Shown: positions 33,801 to 42,162 of the stretch, one piece after another
How positions within the stretch are numbered: position 1 is the first letter of the stretch
Layout: each line of letters starts with the position of its first letter
Assembly: GCF_018129085.1 (NCBI RefSeq)
Contig: NZ_JAAGBB010000001.1
Span: 124,001 to 188,000 of the forward strand
Reading direction: 5' to 3'
Source: Plastoroseomonas hellenica
Lineage (GTDB): Bacteria > Pseudomonadota > Alphaproteobacteria > Acetobacterales > Acetobacteraceae
Length of the DNA stretch: 64,000 nt
Program-made: the position numbers and the translations under genes
Notes under the pieces: model-generated
The model's database searches: none
Told to the model about the DNA's origin: nothing
What the model saw: the letters and a program-made list of their open reading frames with translations, nothing else

Positions 33801-34535
33801 GGCCTGGAGCTGCGGCACCGCGTCCTCGGTCGGGCCGGACCAGAGCACCGCCTGCCGCCAGGCCTGCTGTGCCGCCGCGGCGCCCTGCGGCAGCCGGGCG
33901 AGCGCCTGCAGCCGCTCGATCCCCTGGGCGCGCGTCGCGGATTGCCAGGTCAGCGCCTGGGCGTAGGCGAGCTGGGCGCGGGCATCGGAGGGCGTGCGAC
34001 GCGCGACGCCCGCGAGGCCCGCGACCCCGGCGCGGTAGCCATCCTCGGTGCCGGCGAGGGTGCTATAAAATTCGACGGCGAGTTCGTCCGGCGGCGTGCC
34101 GCCGCCGAACAGCGTTCGGTACTGGCTGATCGCTTCGCGGCCCCGCCCGGTTTGCGCGAGGCGTCGGGCTTCGGCCAGCGCTTCCGGCCGGATACCCGTC
34201 GCGCGGGCTGCGCTTTCCAGGCCGGTGAGCCGGGGATCATCCCGCGTCGTCACCTGCCGCAAACGGGAGGTAAGGGTCTCGGCCGCCGCGGTGTCGCCGA
34301 GCGCGAGCTGCACCTGCGCGGCGCCCGCCAGCGCCGCGGCATTGTTGGGATCCACGCTCAGCACGCGCTGATACCGCGGCAGGGCCAGCTCGGGGCGGTT
34401 CTGCTGCCGCCAGTAATCGCCCTGTGCGAGCAGCGCCGCGATCGCCCCATCGGCGGCTGGGCCCGCCCCTTGGGCAGCGGCTTCGCCGCAGACAAGCAGC
34501 GCGACGCCGCAGAGCAGGCGAAGGCTCGGCTTCAT
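30849..34535 (-). CDS. bcsC: Cellulose synthase operon protein C (periplasmic TPR scaffold and outer-membrane porin)
   Basis: A 1228-residue export protein. The signal peptide ends near GEAAAQ. About 800 residues of tetratricopeptide repeats follow, with recurring A-L-P-Y-x-R-V-L and DPxNxxAxxGLA patterns (for example YQRVLSVDPNNAAALAGAAQ). The last 350 residues are a BcsC-type beta barrel (LDRLTEIGASAEARLPAAGG, YEVGAGMAYRI, ending LLYARYTLD). It guides nascent cellulose through the periplasm and outer membrane. Its start overlaps the stop of fused bcsAB by 4 bp. Length matches AcsC of Komagataeibacter. Confidence 0.95.
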   Translation of the reverse strand: MKPSLRLLCGVALLVCGEAAAQGAGPAADGAIAALLAQGDYWRQQNRPELALPRYQRVLSVDPNNAAALAGAAQVQLALGDTAAAETLTSRLRQVTTRDDPRLTGLESAARATGIRPEALAEARRLAQTGRGREAISQYRTLFGGGTPPDELAVEFYSTLAGTEDGYRAGVAGLAGVARRTPSDARAQLAYAQALTWQSATRAQGIERLQALARLPQGAAAAQQAWRQAVLWSGPTEDAVPQLQAYLAQYPDDAAVRSRLAEAQDPTRRLAMQAGEQRQRGFALLEANQTRDAARQFEDALARNPSDPDALGGLGIVRLREGRAAEAQDLLRRAIAAAPERAGQWQQALDGAGYGLDLAEGRRLAQRGDTAGAEAVFRRAAARQVSDPADAQIALGDMLLRRGDGRGAEEAYRAVLSRRPDAREALAGLARALRRQDRVAEASDIERRLPRGGEEPGSASASIRRRAAAASDPATATALLRSAVAANPSDPWARLDLARLLARQGEGLEGRAIVEDLALRGGGADAAFAAALFAESEDRLADAAAWLDRVPLRGRSPEMAALAARARAAAEVEAAVSATAAGRMFEGRQRLLAIATRPDPTGALVAAVIRGFGRLNDVRGAEEAARIASLPGRAQTPSARLVIASAMVGAGLEQQAIAMARELAGDPRLSADERRQVAALQTSAAIRTADRLNEQGNQAAAFEALRPVLTRDPMDPAANAALARLYQGAQRPREAAEVAETLLARDPRNLDARGTAVDAAIASRDLRRAEALIAEARALAPSDARVSIMDARVARAAGDPRRAMRSLELASEQRRSATGGGLGTPVRTAAVSDNPFRSGSTFAASTVAPSDPLAAEIAREAQRLRDETASQIAFAPGVRTRSGSSGLDRLTEIGASAEARLPAAGGAVTVRATPVTIDAGAIDRDVNTNRRYGTNALAGTTGGPAPRDPSASGVGFQLVYRRDNFSADVASSPVGFRNTTILGGVEVAPALGPNLRLRVTGERRSVTDSVLSWAGMEDRRTGTRWGNVTRSGGHAQLELSAGDATFYAGGGYSIFDGDNVRDNTRYEVGAGMAYRIINRPEEELTTGFNVTHFGYQRNLRYFTLGHGGYFSPQSYTALTVPIDWRVRQGDLSWRLGASIGFASFREDSAPYFPNDAGLQATLEGRAAGDPTLRTRYDGQSQSGVVVGLRGDLEYRITQQLRLGGLLSFDRSADYNEARGLLYARYTLD

Positions 34536-37500
34536 GACGCTCTCCCGCGCAGTCGGCGCGCAGTTCGCCGCCGCAGTGCCCAGTGGATCGGCGGCGCCAG
34601 CACCAAAGCCGCACCAAGCGCCGTGAGCAGCAGCAACTCCCAGCGGCCGGCCAGCAAGTATTGCGGCCAGAGCCAGAAGGGCAGGCTGCCGACGGTATAG
34701 GTGTCGCCGGCCTGGAAGCTCTCGACCAGGTTGTCGTTCAGCACCGCGAGGTCGCCCTGGATGCGCGCGCCGAGCGCCGGGTTCCGCATCGCCGCCGCCA
34801 TCGCCTCCACGCCGCCGGGTGTGGCGCCGGAGATGATGACGACCGAGCGCCCGGGCGCAGCCGGATGCTCGAGCCCGATTATCGTCCCCACCTGCTCCGG
34901 CGATGCGGCGAGCAAGGTCGAGGCGCGGCTGCGCTGGCCACGGCGCGTGGCCGGCAGGAAGAGCTGGCGGAACTGGCCCAGCATGTCCGGCATCGCGACC
35001 GTGAGCCGGTTGGCCTCCATCCGGATCGGCCCATCGCTCATCAGCGCGGCGATGGCCGGCTGCCGGCTGAGGGCACCGAAGACCAGCAGGTCCTTGTCGT
35101 GCGTGGTCTGCACCTGGCCGGGGCGGATCACGGTGAGGCCGGTTGCCGGTAGGCCGACCTGTGCGGCCATGCGCCCGGTCACCGACAGGAAGGCCGCGAC
35201 CTCCGCCGATGTTGGGCGGTCCGGCAGCACCGCCGCAGTCCCGGAGAGATCGGCCATGCGGGTGAAGGGGAAGCCTGAGGTCACGAAGAAGCCGAGGTTC
35301 GGCAGTTGCGTGAAGCGGTGCGCGCCGGAGATGTCGATGGTGCTCTCCGGATCGATCGCGGCCCGGATATCGCCCGGCACCGCCGTGCAGTCGCCGCGCG
35401 CCAAGGGGCGCATGTCGAAGCGGAGCTGCAGCTCGTTGTCGCCGGACAGCAGGTAGGGCGGGATGCCGACGCTCGCATGCGAAGCGCGCGGCTGGATCCC
35501 GGCCCAGCGCGCGACGATATCGAAGGGCCAGGTGAAGTCCTGGTCCCTGAGCGTCACCGAACGCACGTAGCTGTCCGAGACCCCGACATCGAGGCGCGCC
35601 GCCGCGAGATCCAGCAGCGATGCCGGCGGCGAGCGGTAGCTGAGCGAGACCGGCAATTGGCCGCTGCGCCCGGTATAGAGATCGGGCGCGGTGCGCAGCG
35701 GCACCGCAATGGTGCCAGGCGCATAGCCATAGGCCTGGAGATCGCTCGGGTCGACCAGTTCGCCGAAGCGCATCGCCCGATCGGCGCGCAGCCAGCGCGG
35801 TGCGTCGTAGGGCGCCCGCGTCGCCGGTTCCGCGGCTTCGACCTCGACGATGGTGCCGGTCAGGGCCGCCTGGCCGACCGCCAGCGCGGTCGCCGCGCGC
35901 CCCGCTTCGGCCGGAGTGCGGCCGCCGATCACCAGCAACTGCCCCTCCGGGGCATTGGGATTGGGGATCAGTGCGATGGTCGGACCGCTGAAGCGAGGCA
36001 GGTCCAGGCCCGGTACGCCGGTCTGGCTGGTGGCGATCACCACCCCGTGGCCGGTCGGCGGCGCGCCGGCGGCAACCGGGAAGGAGGCGCCGCGGTAGCC
36101 GGCGCGCACGGCGAACCAGGATGCGGCGATGGCTGCGGCGCGCAGCAACTCGGGCGGCGAGGATTCCTGCACGACGAAGGGCAGCGTCAGAGGCAGGCGG
36201 AGCTGCCGAGGATCGAAGAACGGCTCCGGCAGTCGCGCCAGGTCAGGCGGGATCGGCAGCCGCGCGAGGGTGAGATGGATCGTGGACAGGTCGCTGACCG
36301 TCGCCCAGAGCAGTCCCGACAGGCTGTCGTTGCACTCCGGCGCATAGCGGCCGGTGAACCGAAAATTCAGCCGGTTGACGTCGGAGAAGGCCAATGGATT
36401 GAGCGGGAACTCGGTCGGCCCGAAAGCGGGGCGGTTGCGCTGCGGCTGCACCACGCCAACGAACTGGTCGTTGAGCGTCACCACGACCTGGCTGAGCTCG
36501 GGAATGAGGGCGGGGGAGGTGGCACCGCTCACGACCAGCCGGGCATTGGTGACGACCTCGTCCGCGCGGGTGCCGAAGACGACGCCCTGCAGGTCTGAGG
36601 TGCCGCGAAGCTGCATCGGCCCGCGCAGCCCGCCACCCTGTCGCAGCGTGAAGGTGAGTTCCCGGGTGCTGCCGGTGGGTGGCGGCGGCGCTTCGGCGGC
36701 TGGGGCCACCGCCGGTGCGGTGGGCAATTGGGGGAGCGGCACATCCGGTTCCGGCATCTGCGCCGGCGGCAACTGAAGGCGGAGCTGCTGCGGGGGCTGC
36801 TGGCGTGGCTGAGGCTGCGCCTCGGCGGCGCCGACGAGCAGCAGGGCGGCGAGGATGCCGAGGGTCGTGGCACGCGGACGGATGACCTCGGTACGGCTGG
36901 GCAGCCGGCCAGGTTGCGCGACCGTCTGCCGGCGCTGTCCGGTCGGGCGCCCGCGCAATGCCCGCAGACTGACCCCGGTGAAAACGGCGCCGACGCCGCG
37001 GACCACCTCACCGAGGGAGCGTAGCGGCTTGTCGTGCCGATGCTCGTCCCAATCCACCCAGGCATCGGCGCGGCCCATGACCGCGCGCACGATCTCGGCC
37101 TCGTCCGCGAGGTCCGCCGGCTCGAAGCGCAGATGCCCCTCGAGGCCGTCATTGTCGAGCAGCATGGCTGGGATCGACACCCACTCCGACCCCGCATCCA
37201 GCTCGACCCTGACCGGCGTCATGGGATTGAGGCCGGCTGCCTCGTCCAGCATGATCGCGAGGCCGCCGAGCGAGAGGTCGCGCGTCACGCCCGGCAGCCT
37301 CTCCCCGTTCGGCAGGATGATCGTGGCGGGGATCGCGGTGTTGAGGCGGGCGCGGCTGCGTCGCTGCCGCCGCTCTCGTCCCACCGCGATGCCGGCCAGC
37401 ACCGGCACCAGACAGAGCAGCGCCCAGGCGCCATTCAGCGCATAGGCCTGGAACTCCAGGCTGCCGGCCGGATTGACCAGGAGCCCGCGCACCCCGCTCG

Positions 37501-39040
37501 CGACGCCGAGGAGCAGGAAAGAGGCGAGCACCACGCTCGGCCAGACGGCCTGCCAGTCGTAATAGCCTTCCTGCAGCACGCCGCCCTTGTCAGTCACGTT
37601 GAACTTGCCCTTCCTCGGGTTCCAAAGGGTGGCGATGGTGATGGGCACCAGCCAGAGCGCGAGCACGACCTCGTAGATCTCGCTCCAGAAGGAATGCCGA
37701 ACGCTGCCGGAGATCCGGCTCGCGGTCGCGACTGCGTGGATCATATGCGGCATCGCGTAGGCGATGATCGCGAGCGGCGAGGCCGCGATGACCGAATGCC
37801 CGAGCAGCAGGAAAGCGAGCGGTGAGGTCAGGAACACCACGCGCGGGATCGCGAAGCCGTAGTAGAACATCGCCGAGAAGTAGCAGAGCCGCTGCGGCAG
37901 ACTGAGGCCGGAGACGAAGAGCGGATTCTCGGTGCGGGCGATCTGCAGCATGCCGCGGGCCCAGCGCATGCGCTGCCCGATATGCATGATCAGCCGCTCT
38001 GTCGCGAGGCCGGCGGCGAGCGGCATCCTGAGATAGGCCGTGCTCCATCCCTGCCGCTGCATGCGCAGCGACAGGTGGCAGTCCTCCGTCACCGTCTCGG
38101 TCGGTACGCCGCCGGCGCCGATGAGTGCCGTGCGCCGGATGATCGCGCAGGAGCCGCAGAAGAAGGTCGCATTCCAGAGATCGTTGCCGGGCTGCACGGC
38201 GCCGTAGAACATCAGCCCTTCGTTCGGCACATCGAGGCCGGCCGAGAGATTCCGCTCGAAGGGATCGGGCGAGTAGAAATGATGCGGCGTCTGCACCATC
38301 GCGAGCTTCGGGTCGCGTACCAGCCAGCCCATGCCGAACTGCAGGAAGGCGCGCGTCGGCACATGGTCGCAGTCGAAGATCGCGATGAATTCGCCATCGG
38401 TGAGGCGGGTGGCGTGATTGATGTTGCCGGCCTTGGCGCCCTTGTTGTCCGGCCGGATGATGTAGCCTGCGCCGCAGGCCTGGGCGAAGGCGCGGAATTC
38501 GGCGCGGCGGCCGTCATCCAGGATGTAGACCGAGAGCTTTTCTGGCGGCCAGTCGAGCGAGAGCGCAGCGAGCACCGTCGGCTTCACCACATCGAGGCTC
38601 TCATTGTAGGTCGGGATGTAGATGTCGACCTTGGGCCAGTCGGCCGGGTCCTTCGGCAGTGGCACGGACCGGCGCGGCAATGGCCAGAGCGTCTGGAAAT
38701 AGCCGAGCAGCAACGCGATGCCCGCGTAGATCTCGGCAAGCACCAGGCCGGTCATGAAGAAGCCCTGCCAGAAGCCTTCGTATTCAATGGTGTCGAACAG
38801 CCGCCAGGTGAGATAGCGGGCCGTGACTGCGACTGATAGAACCGCCAGAAGCACTGAGATCCGGCGGCCCTTGATCCTGTTCAGCAGCACGAAGGCCAGA
38901 ACGGTGCCGGCCCCGATCCAGGCCTGCTCGGTGGCCGTCACGGATGTGGTCACGAAGGCATATAGCAGGGTCGCGCCGGCCAGTATGGCCAGCAGGATGA
39001 GCAGGCGAGCGTGCAGCGGCACCCGCAGGGCAGTCACCAT
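34532..39040 (-). CDS. bcsAB: Fused cellulose synthase catalytic subunit and periplasmic subunit (BcsA-BcsB, AcsAB type)
   Basis: A 1502-residue protein. The BcsA half (about 1-730) has GT2 motifs YILDDG (175-177), DCD (223-225), TED (318-320) and QRMRW (356-360). It also has the gating loop FNVTDKGG (480-487) and a C-terminal PilZ domain with the RxxxR-type Arg cluster near 557-566 and DLSLGG (588-593), which bind c-di-GMP. A second signal-like helix near 735-755 (ATTLGILAALLLVGAAEAQ) and a Pro/Gln linker lead into the BcsB half with carbohydrate-binding domains and a C-terminal membrane anchor (LLLLTALGAALVLAPPIHWAL). The fusion matches Acetobacteraceae AcsAB. The start overlaps bcsQ by 7 bp. 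Confidence 0.96.
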   Translation of the reverse strand: MVTALRVPLHARLLILLAILAGATLLYAFVTTSVTATEQAWIGAGTVLAFVLLNRIKGRRISVLLAVLSVAVTARYLTWRLFDTIEYEGFWQGFFMTGLVLAEIYAGIALLLGYFQTLWPLPRRSVPLPKDPADWPKVDIYIPTYNESLDVVKPTVLAALSLDWPPEKLSVYILDDGRRAEFRAFAQACGAGYIIRPDNKGAKAGNINHATRLTDGEFIAIFDCDHVPTRAFLQFGMGWLVRDPKLAMVQTPHHFYSPDPFERNLSAGLDVPNEGLMFYGAVQPGNDLWNATFFCGSCAIIRRTALIGAGGVPTETVTEDCHLSLRMQRQGWSTAYLRMPLAAGLATERLIMHIGQRMRWARGMLQIARTENPLFVSGLSLPQRLCYFSAMFYYGFAIPRVVFLTSPLAFLLLGHSVIAASPLAIIAYAMPHMIHAVATASRISGSVRHSFWSEIYEVVLALWLVPITIATLWNPRKGKFNVTDKGGVLQEGYYDWQAVWPSVVLASFLLLGVASGVRGLLVNPAGSLEFQAYALNGAWALLCLVPVLAGIAVGRERRQRRSRARLNTAIPATIILPNGERLPGVTRDLSLGGLAIMLDEAAGLNPMTPVRVELDAGSEWVSIPAMLLDNDGLEGHLRFEPADLADEAEIVRAVMGRADAWVDWDEHRHDKPLRSLGEVVRGVGAVFTGVSLRALRGRPTGQRRQTVAQPGRLPSRTEVIRPRATTLGILAALLLVGAAEAQPQPRQQPPQQLRLQLPPAQMPEPDVPLPQLPTAPAVAPAAEAPPPPTGSTRELTFTLRQGGGLRGPMQLRGTSDLQGVVFGTRADEVVTNARLVVSGATSPALIPELSQVVVTLNDQFVGVVQPQRNRPAFGPTEFPLNPLAFSDVNRLNFRFTGRYAPECNDSLSGLLWATVSDLSTIHLTLARLPIPPDLARLPEPFFDPRQLRLPLTLPFVVQESSPPELLRAAAIAASWFAVRAGYRGASFPVAAGAPPTGHGVVIATSQTGVPGLDLPRFSGPTIALIPNPNAPEGQLLVIGGRTPAEAGRAATALAVGQAALTGTIVEVEAAEPATRAPYDAPRWLRADRAMRFGELVDPSDLQAYGYAPGTIAVPLRTAPDLYTGRSGQLPVSLSYRSPPASLLDLAAARLDVGVSDSYVRSVTLRDQDFTWPFDIVARWAGIQPRASHASVGIPPYLLSGDNELQLRFDMRPLARGDCTAVPGDIRAAIDPESTIDISGAHRFTQLPNLGFFVTSGFPFTRMADLSGTAAVLPDRPTSAEVAAFLSVTGRMAAQVGLPATGLTVIRPGQVQTTHDKDLLVFGALSRQPAIAALMSDGPIRMEANRLTVAMPDMLGQFRQLFLPATRRGQRSRASTLLAASPEQVGTIIGLEHPAAPGRSVVIISGATPGGVEAMAAAMRNPALGARIQGDLAVLNDNLVESFQAGDTYTVGSLPFWLWPQYLLAGRWELLLLTALGAALVLAPPIHWALRRRTARRLRGRAS

Positions 39041-39873
39041 GATCGCTGTCCCCAGCGCGACGGATCCAGCAGGGGCGGCGGTCCGGCCGCTGGCTGAGAG
39101 GCGGCGACGGGTGTCGGCAGCAGCGCGACCAAAGCCTGGGCAATGGCGCCGAGATCCGTGGCTGCCCGGCTGGCGGGCGCGAAGTCGAGCAGCAGTCGCT
39201 GGTAGGCCAGCGCCTCGCTCATTGCTTCGTCGCGCGCGACGGCACCGAGCAGCTTCGGCCCGAGATGCCGTGCGACCGCCTCCGCCGCGGTGAAGCTGAG
39301 GCGGGAAGCCTGGTCCACCTGATTGATGATGATCCTGAGACGCGAGGCGAAGAGCGAGGCAAGCGTGCCCTGGCCGAGGAAGGCACCGGTCTCGACCTGG
39401 GGAAGCAAGGCGGTGCTGGCGGCATCGGCGAGCAGGACGGCGACGAAGGTGTCGACCAGCGGGATCACCGCCGCAAGCGCATGCGACGGGCCGGGTGGTG
39501 TATCGATGATGATGACGAGCCCAGGATCGGCCATCAGCCGCCGCAGCGGCGCGGTGATCTGCTCGGGATTCCGCTCTATGGCGACAGCGAGAGCCAGGCT
39601 GCTCGCCATATCGAGCGCGCCATGCGGCAGCAGCGCAACCCCGGACGCGGTCTCGCGCAGCGCGCCTCCCGGATCGACGCCGGCCGTCAGTCTGGCCATG
39701 AAGCCGCCGGTATCCTCAAGGGGGACGCCAAAATGCAGCCGCAAGGCGTTCTGCGGATCGAGATCGATGGCCAGCACGCGTCGGCCGGCGCGCTGCAGGG
39801 CATGCGCGAGATTTGCGGACATCGTCGTCTTCCCGACGCCACCCTTCGGCGAGGCGAGGCAGATTACTGGCAC
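39034..39873 (-). CDS. bcsQ: Cellulose biosynthesis ParA/MinD-like ATPase BcsQ
   Basis: A 279-residue SIMIBI ATPase. Deviant Walker A KGGVGKTTMSANLAHAL (residues 10-17), switch/Walker B VIIIDTPPGPSHAL and RRVLAIDLDPQNALRLHFG are typical of BcsQ (YhjQ). It localises or stabilises the synthase complex at the inner membrane. It starts 4 bp after the small Pro-rich gene and overlaps bcsAB by 7 bp. A free-standing partition role is unlikely given this operon position. Confidence 0.92.
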   Translation of the reverse strand: MPVICLASPKGGVGKTTMSANLAHALQRAGRRVLAIDLDPQNALRLHFGVPLEDTGGFMARLTAGVDPGGALRETASGVALLPHGALDMASSLALAVAIERNPEQITAPLRRLMADPGLVIIIDTPPGPSHALAAVIPLVDTFVAVLLADAASTALLPQVETGAFLGQGTLASLFASRLRIIINQVDQASRLSFTAAEAVARHLGPKLLGAVARDEAMSEALAYQRLLLDFAPASRAATDLGAIAQALVALLPTPVAASQPAAGPPPLLDPSRWGQRSW

Positions 39874-39877
39874 AGCG

Positions 39878-40279
39878 TCACTGTCCGACCGGTTGCGATG
39901 CGCCCGTCAGGCGGTCGCGTAGTGCTGCGAAGGCGGGCCCGCCCGCAGGCGGCATCGCCGGCCGTGCCGCCAGTGCGGCGTCGATCAGCGGAAAGCCGCC
40001 GGGCGGCGGCGCGCTCGGGGTCGACGGCGGTTGCGGCGGCGCGTTCGAGGTCGGGGCCGTCAGCAGGGCTTGCAAACTTGCCATGCCGGCAGCCACCGGC
40101 GCGGCGGCGGTCGGCTCTCCATCGGCCGGCGGGGATGGCGTCGGTGCTTCCGGCAGCTCTGCCGCGGGCGCCATCGGGGTCCATGCCGGGCGGTTCCGGA
40201 AGGAGCGGTAGGCTGGCAGCGCGGCACCCATCCGCACCGCGAGGCGACGGACATCCAGGTCGGAATTCTTCTGTATCAC
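39878..40279 (-). CDS. Small Pro/Ala-rich protein of the cellulose operon (BcsR/BcsP/BcsO-like position)
   Basis: A 133-residue protein. The N-terminus (residues 1-30, VRRLAVRMGAALPAYRSF) looks like a short folded or helical unit, as in BcsR/BcsP-type proteins. The remainder is Pro/Ala-rich and probably disordered, except a C-terminal AFAALRDRLTGA helix. It is the first gene of the bcsQ-bcsAB-bcsC transcript. Small partner proteins at this site regulate or localise the synthase in other bacteria. Assignment to a named family is tentative because the sequence is short and low in complexity. Confidence 0.65.
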   Translation of the reverse strand: MIQKNSDLDVRRLAVRMGAALPAYRSFRNRPAWTPMAPAAELPEAPTPSPPADGEPTAAAPVAAGMASLQALLTAPTSNAPPQPPSTPSAPPPGGFPLIDAALAARPAMPPAGGPAFAALRDRLTGASQPVGQ

Positions 40280-40424
40280 CGGCTTGTCGCTGTCCCCTGT
40301 CGTTCGCGGGCGAATCGGAACCGAAAGCTAGCAGGAATACTTAATCAACATCCCTGGATCGGACTCTCTCGTGAACGAGGTAGTACGGTATCGGACACCC
40401 TGGGCGCAAAAAGCGCTGCAGGGA

Positions 40425-41540
40425 TCACATATTGAGATCGGCTGCGGCCGCGTGGCTGAGCAAAATCAGGGAGGATGCGTAATAATCATCCTCCCTGCTC
40501 GGGGCCGGCAGGACGAGCCCGGACCGCGCCGCACCGGTCGCGGCCGTCAGTAGGCGCATGATCGCGATGACGCCGTTCGACGCGGCGAAATCCGCCACGG
40601 CATTGGTCTGCAGATCGGCCCAGGCGGGGACGCGCGCATGGGTGCCGTCGAGCCAGAAGCGCAGGCTTGCACTCACGGAAGGCGCGGTGACTTGGCCGGC
40701 CCAGGCAAGCAGCAGGGGCGTGCGCACCGCGTCGAAAGAGAAGCGTGGTGGCCAGCCGGCAGCAATCCGGGCCTCGCCGGCGGATTTCGGCAGCTCCAGC
40801 CAATCCGGCGTCAGCCCCCAGCGGCCGAAGCGTGCCTCGCGCAGCAGTGCCAGGCCGTCCGCCTCCAGCCTCTGCCACAAGGGGTCGGGCGCGATGGCGG
40901 CCAATTGCCGAAGCGCCGGGAAGACGTAGTAGGACGGGTTGATCACGATTCGATCCGCGTGATCGAAGCCATCCGCGCCCGGCAGCAGGAGCGTCCGCCC
41001 GCGGAGATCCCGCACGCAGTTGCGCAGGATCTCACGCGCGATGCTTGCCGCCTGCTGCCGCCAGACCACCACGCTCCAGCGTTCCGCCGCGATGGCCAGT
41101 GCCCAGGCGATATAGAGATCGCCGTCGGTGGCGTTGTTCAAGTCGTCGACGGGCGGCTGCGCCATAGGACGATAGCGCCAGGCATGCAGCGTGTCGCGCG
41201 GACGCCGAAGGCTACGACGGGTCCAGTTCCAGATGCGCTCGAAAGCCTCCCGATCGCCGCTCCGTGCGGCAAAGATCATGCCGAAGCCCTGGCCCTCCGA
41301 ATGCGAGACGTTCTGATTGCCGGTGTCGATCACCCGGCCATCCGGGGTGAGGAAGCGTGCGCGGTAGGCCCGCCAGGACGGCGCCAGGGATGCGCCGGCT
41401 GCGTCGCTCTGCGCCTGCGCCGGCCGAGGGCGGGCGCCAAGGGTAAACGCGGCCGCTCCGGCACAGGCCGCCAGCAGGGATCGACGGTCCGCCGGCAGCT
41501 GTCCGGTGGGGTCGCAGCGGGCTGAAGGGTTGTCTGGCAT
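40425..41540 (-). CDS. bcsZ: Endoglucanase BcsZ, glycoside hydrolase family 8
   Basis: A 371-residue secreted endo-1,4-beta-glucanase that trims or relaxes nascent cellulose. A Tat/Sec-type signal (DRRSLLAACAGAAAFTLGAR, cleavage near AQAQ) precedes the GH8 barrel. Motifs include VSHSEGQGFGMIFAARSGDR (general acid Glu) and NNATDGDLYIAWALAIAAER (catalytic Asp region), then INPSYYVFPAL and FSFDAVRTPLLLAWAG. The ATG at 41540 fits the signal peptide; 41609 would add 23 unrelated residues. It lies 145 bp upstream of the small Pro-rich gene, on the same strand. CMCax holds the equivalent place in Komagataeibacter. Confidence 0.92.
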   Translation of the reverse strand: MPDNPSARCDPTGQLPADRRSLLAACAGAAAFTLGARPRPAQAQSDAAGASLAPSWRAYRARFLTPDGRVIDTGNQNVSHSEGQGFGMIFAARSGDREAFERIWNWTRRSLRRPRDTLHAWRYRPMAQPPVDDLNNATDGDLYIAWALAIAAERWSVVVWRQQAASIAREILRNCVRDLRGRTLLLPGADGFDHADRIVINPSYYVFPALRQLAAIAPDPLWQRLEADGLALLREARFGRWGLTPDWLELPKSAGEARIAAGWPPRFSFDAVRTPLLLAWAGQVTAPSVSASLRFWLDGTHARVPAWADLQTNAVADFAASNGVIAIMRLLTAATGAARSGLVLPAPSREDDYYASSLILLSHAAAADLNM

Positions 41541-41926
41541 GGCGAGGGTTCCGGAACCGTCCTTTGGATGTCGAAAGCCCGCGCCGCGTCCCGGCCCGCC
41601 CGCGATCACCGTGTCCGGAGCGGGCGCGACAGACCGGTGGTCCCGGTCTGATTTCCAAGGCGAAGTCGTGCCGGTTGTATTCTAGGTTCCGAAATGATCC
41701 GTAAAGCGGCCGTCCGCGCCATCACGGAGGACTGATGGAGCGGGCCCTCGTCATCGATCAAAACCCGGGTCCCGGGCGGCCAACCGGAGGAACCGGCCGA
41801 ATCTCGCCAGCGCTTTGCGGCACCAGGCAGCAAAGACGGAAATCGCCGGGCAGACAGCGCCGGAAGCGGATGCGTGAGGGCAAGTCTCTGGAGCGCGGCC
41901 AGCAGGAGGGCAGCGGCGCGTACGGC
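41541..41926. other. 386-bp non-coding stretch upstream of bcsZ
   Basis: No convincing gene. Open frames here lack ribosome sites and look like GC-driven artefacts. A perfect 12-bp palindrome GGTTCCGGAACC occupies 41547-41558 directly before the bcsZ start, and a half copy GGTTCCGAA occurs near 41685. AGACCG/CGGTCT flank a short loop near 41633. This stretch probably holds the bcsZ promoter. Confidence 0.5.
41547..41558. promoter_or_regulatory. Palindrome GGTTCCGGAACC before bcsZ
   Basis: Perfect 12-bp symmetry 7 bp before the bcsZ ATG, with a related half site near 41685 and the complement GGAACC near 40318 before the bcsQ operon. Possible operator shared by the two cellulose transcripts. 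Unproven. Confidence 0.35.
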
Positions 41927-42028
41927 CTAGTTCTTGGCCCCGCTCGCAAGGAGCGCGACCACGCTGATCGCCATCAGGATCCAAGGGCCAGCTTCAAACA
42001 CCTGGGAGAGGGCGACCGCGCTGGACAT
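41927..42028 (-). CDS. 33-residue single-span membrane protein
   Basis: Short gene with GGAG 8 nt before its ATG. The peptide begins MSSAVALSQVFEAGPW and contains one hydrophobic span (WILMAISVVALLASG) followed by Lys-Asn and a stop. The positive end suggests that the C-terminus stays in the cytoplasm. It lies 387 bp upstream of bcsZ and 134 bp from an SDR gene, on the same strand as both. No family is recognised. Small regulators of membrane enzymes look like this, so a link to cellulose synthase is possible but only by proximity. Confidence 0.55.
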   Translation of the reverse strand: MSSAVALSQVFEAGPWILMAISVVALLASGAKN

Positions 42029-42044
42029 CTTTTGCTCCGGGGTT

Positions 42045-42066
42045 GACGAGGATCTTTTGCCTCGTC
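42045..42066. promoter_or_regulatory. Hairpin GACGAGG/CCTCGTC upstream of the small membrane protein
   Basis: Perfect 7-bp stem with an 8-nt T-rich loop, 17 bp before the small gene's ATG. It could be a leader structure or an operator. Confidence 0.35.
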
Positions 42067-42105
42067 CATGCATATCCCTGTCGCGTTACTGAGCCGTTAA
42101 GCCAG

Positions 42106-42143
42106 CGTCCGGCGGCGCCGATGGCGGAAGGCACTGCCGGACG
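42106..42143 (-). terminator. Inverted repeat after the SDR gene
   Basis: CGTCCGGC and GCCGGACG (8 bp, perfect) flank a 22-nt loop 20 bp downstream of the SDR stop codon. There is no T tract. Confidence 0.4.
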
Positions 42144-42162
42144 GCGCGCTCGGGTCCCTTGG

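Noticed and set aside
30999-34700. 1233-codon open frame on the plus strand
   Set aside because: Shadow of bcsC on the opposite strand. Composition is biased and no signal peptide, domain or ribosome site is visible.
41735-42046. 103-codon open frame on the plus strand
   Set aside because: Low-complexity, no ribosome site and overlaps the better supported small membrane-protein gene on the other strand.
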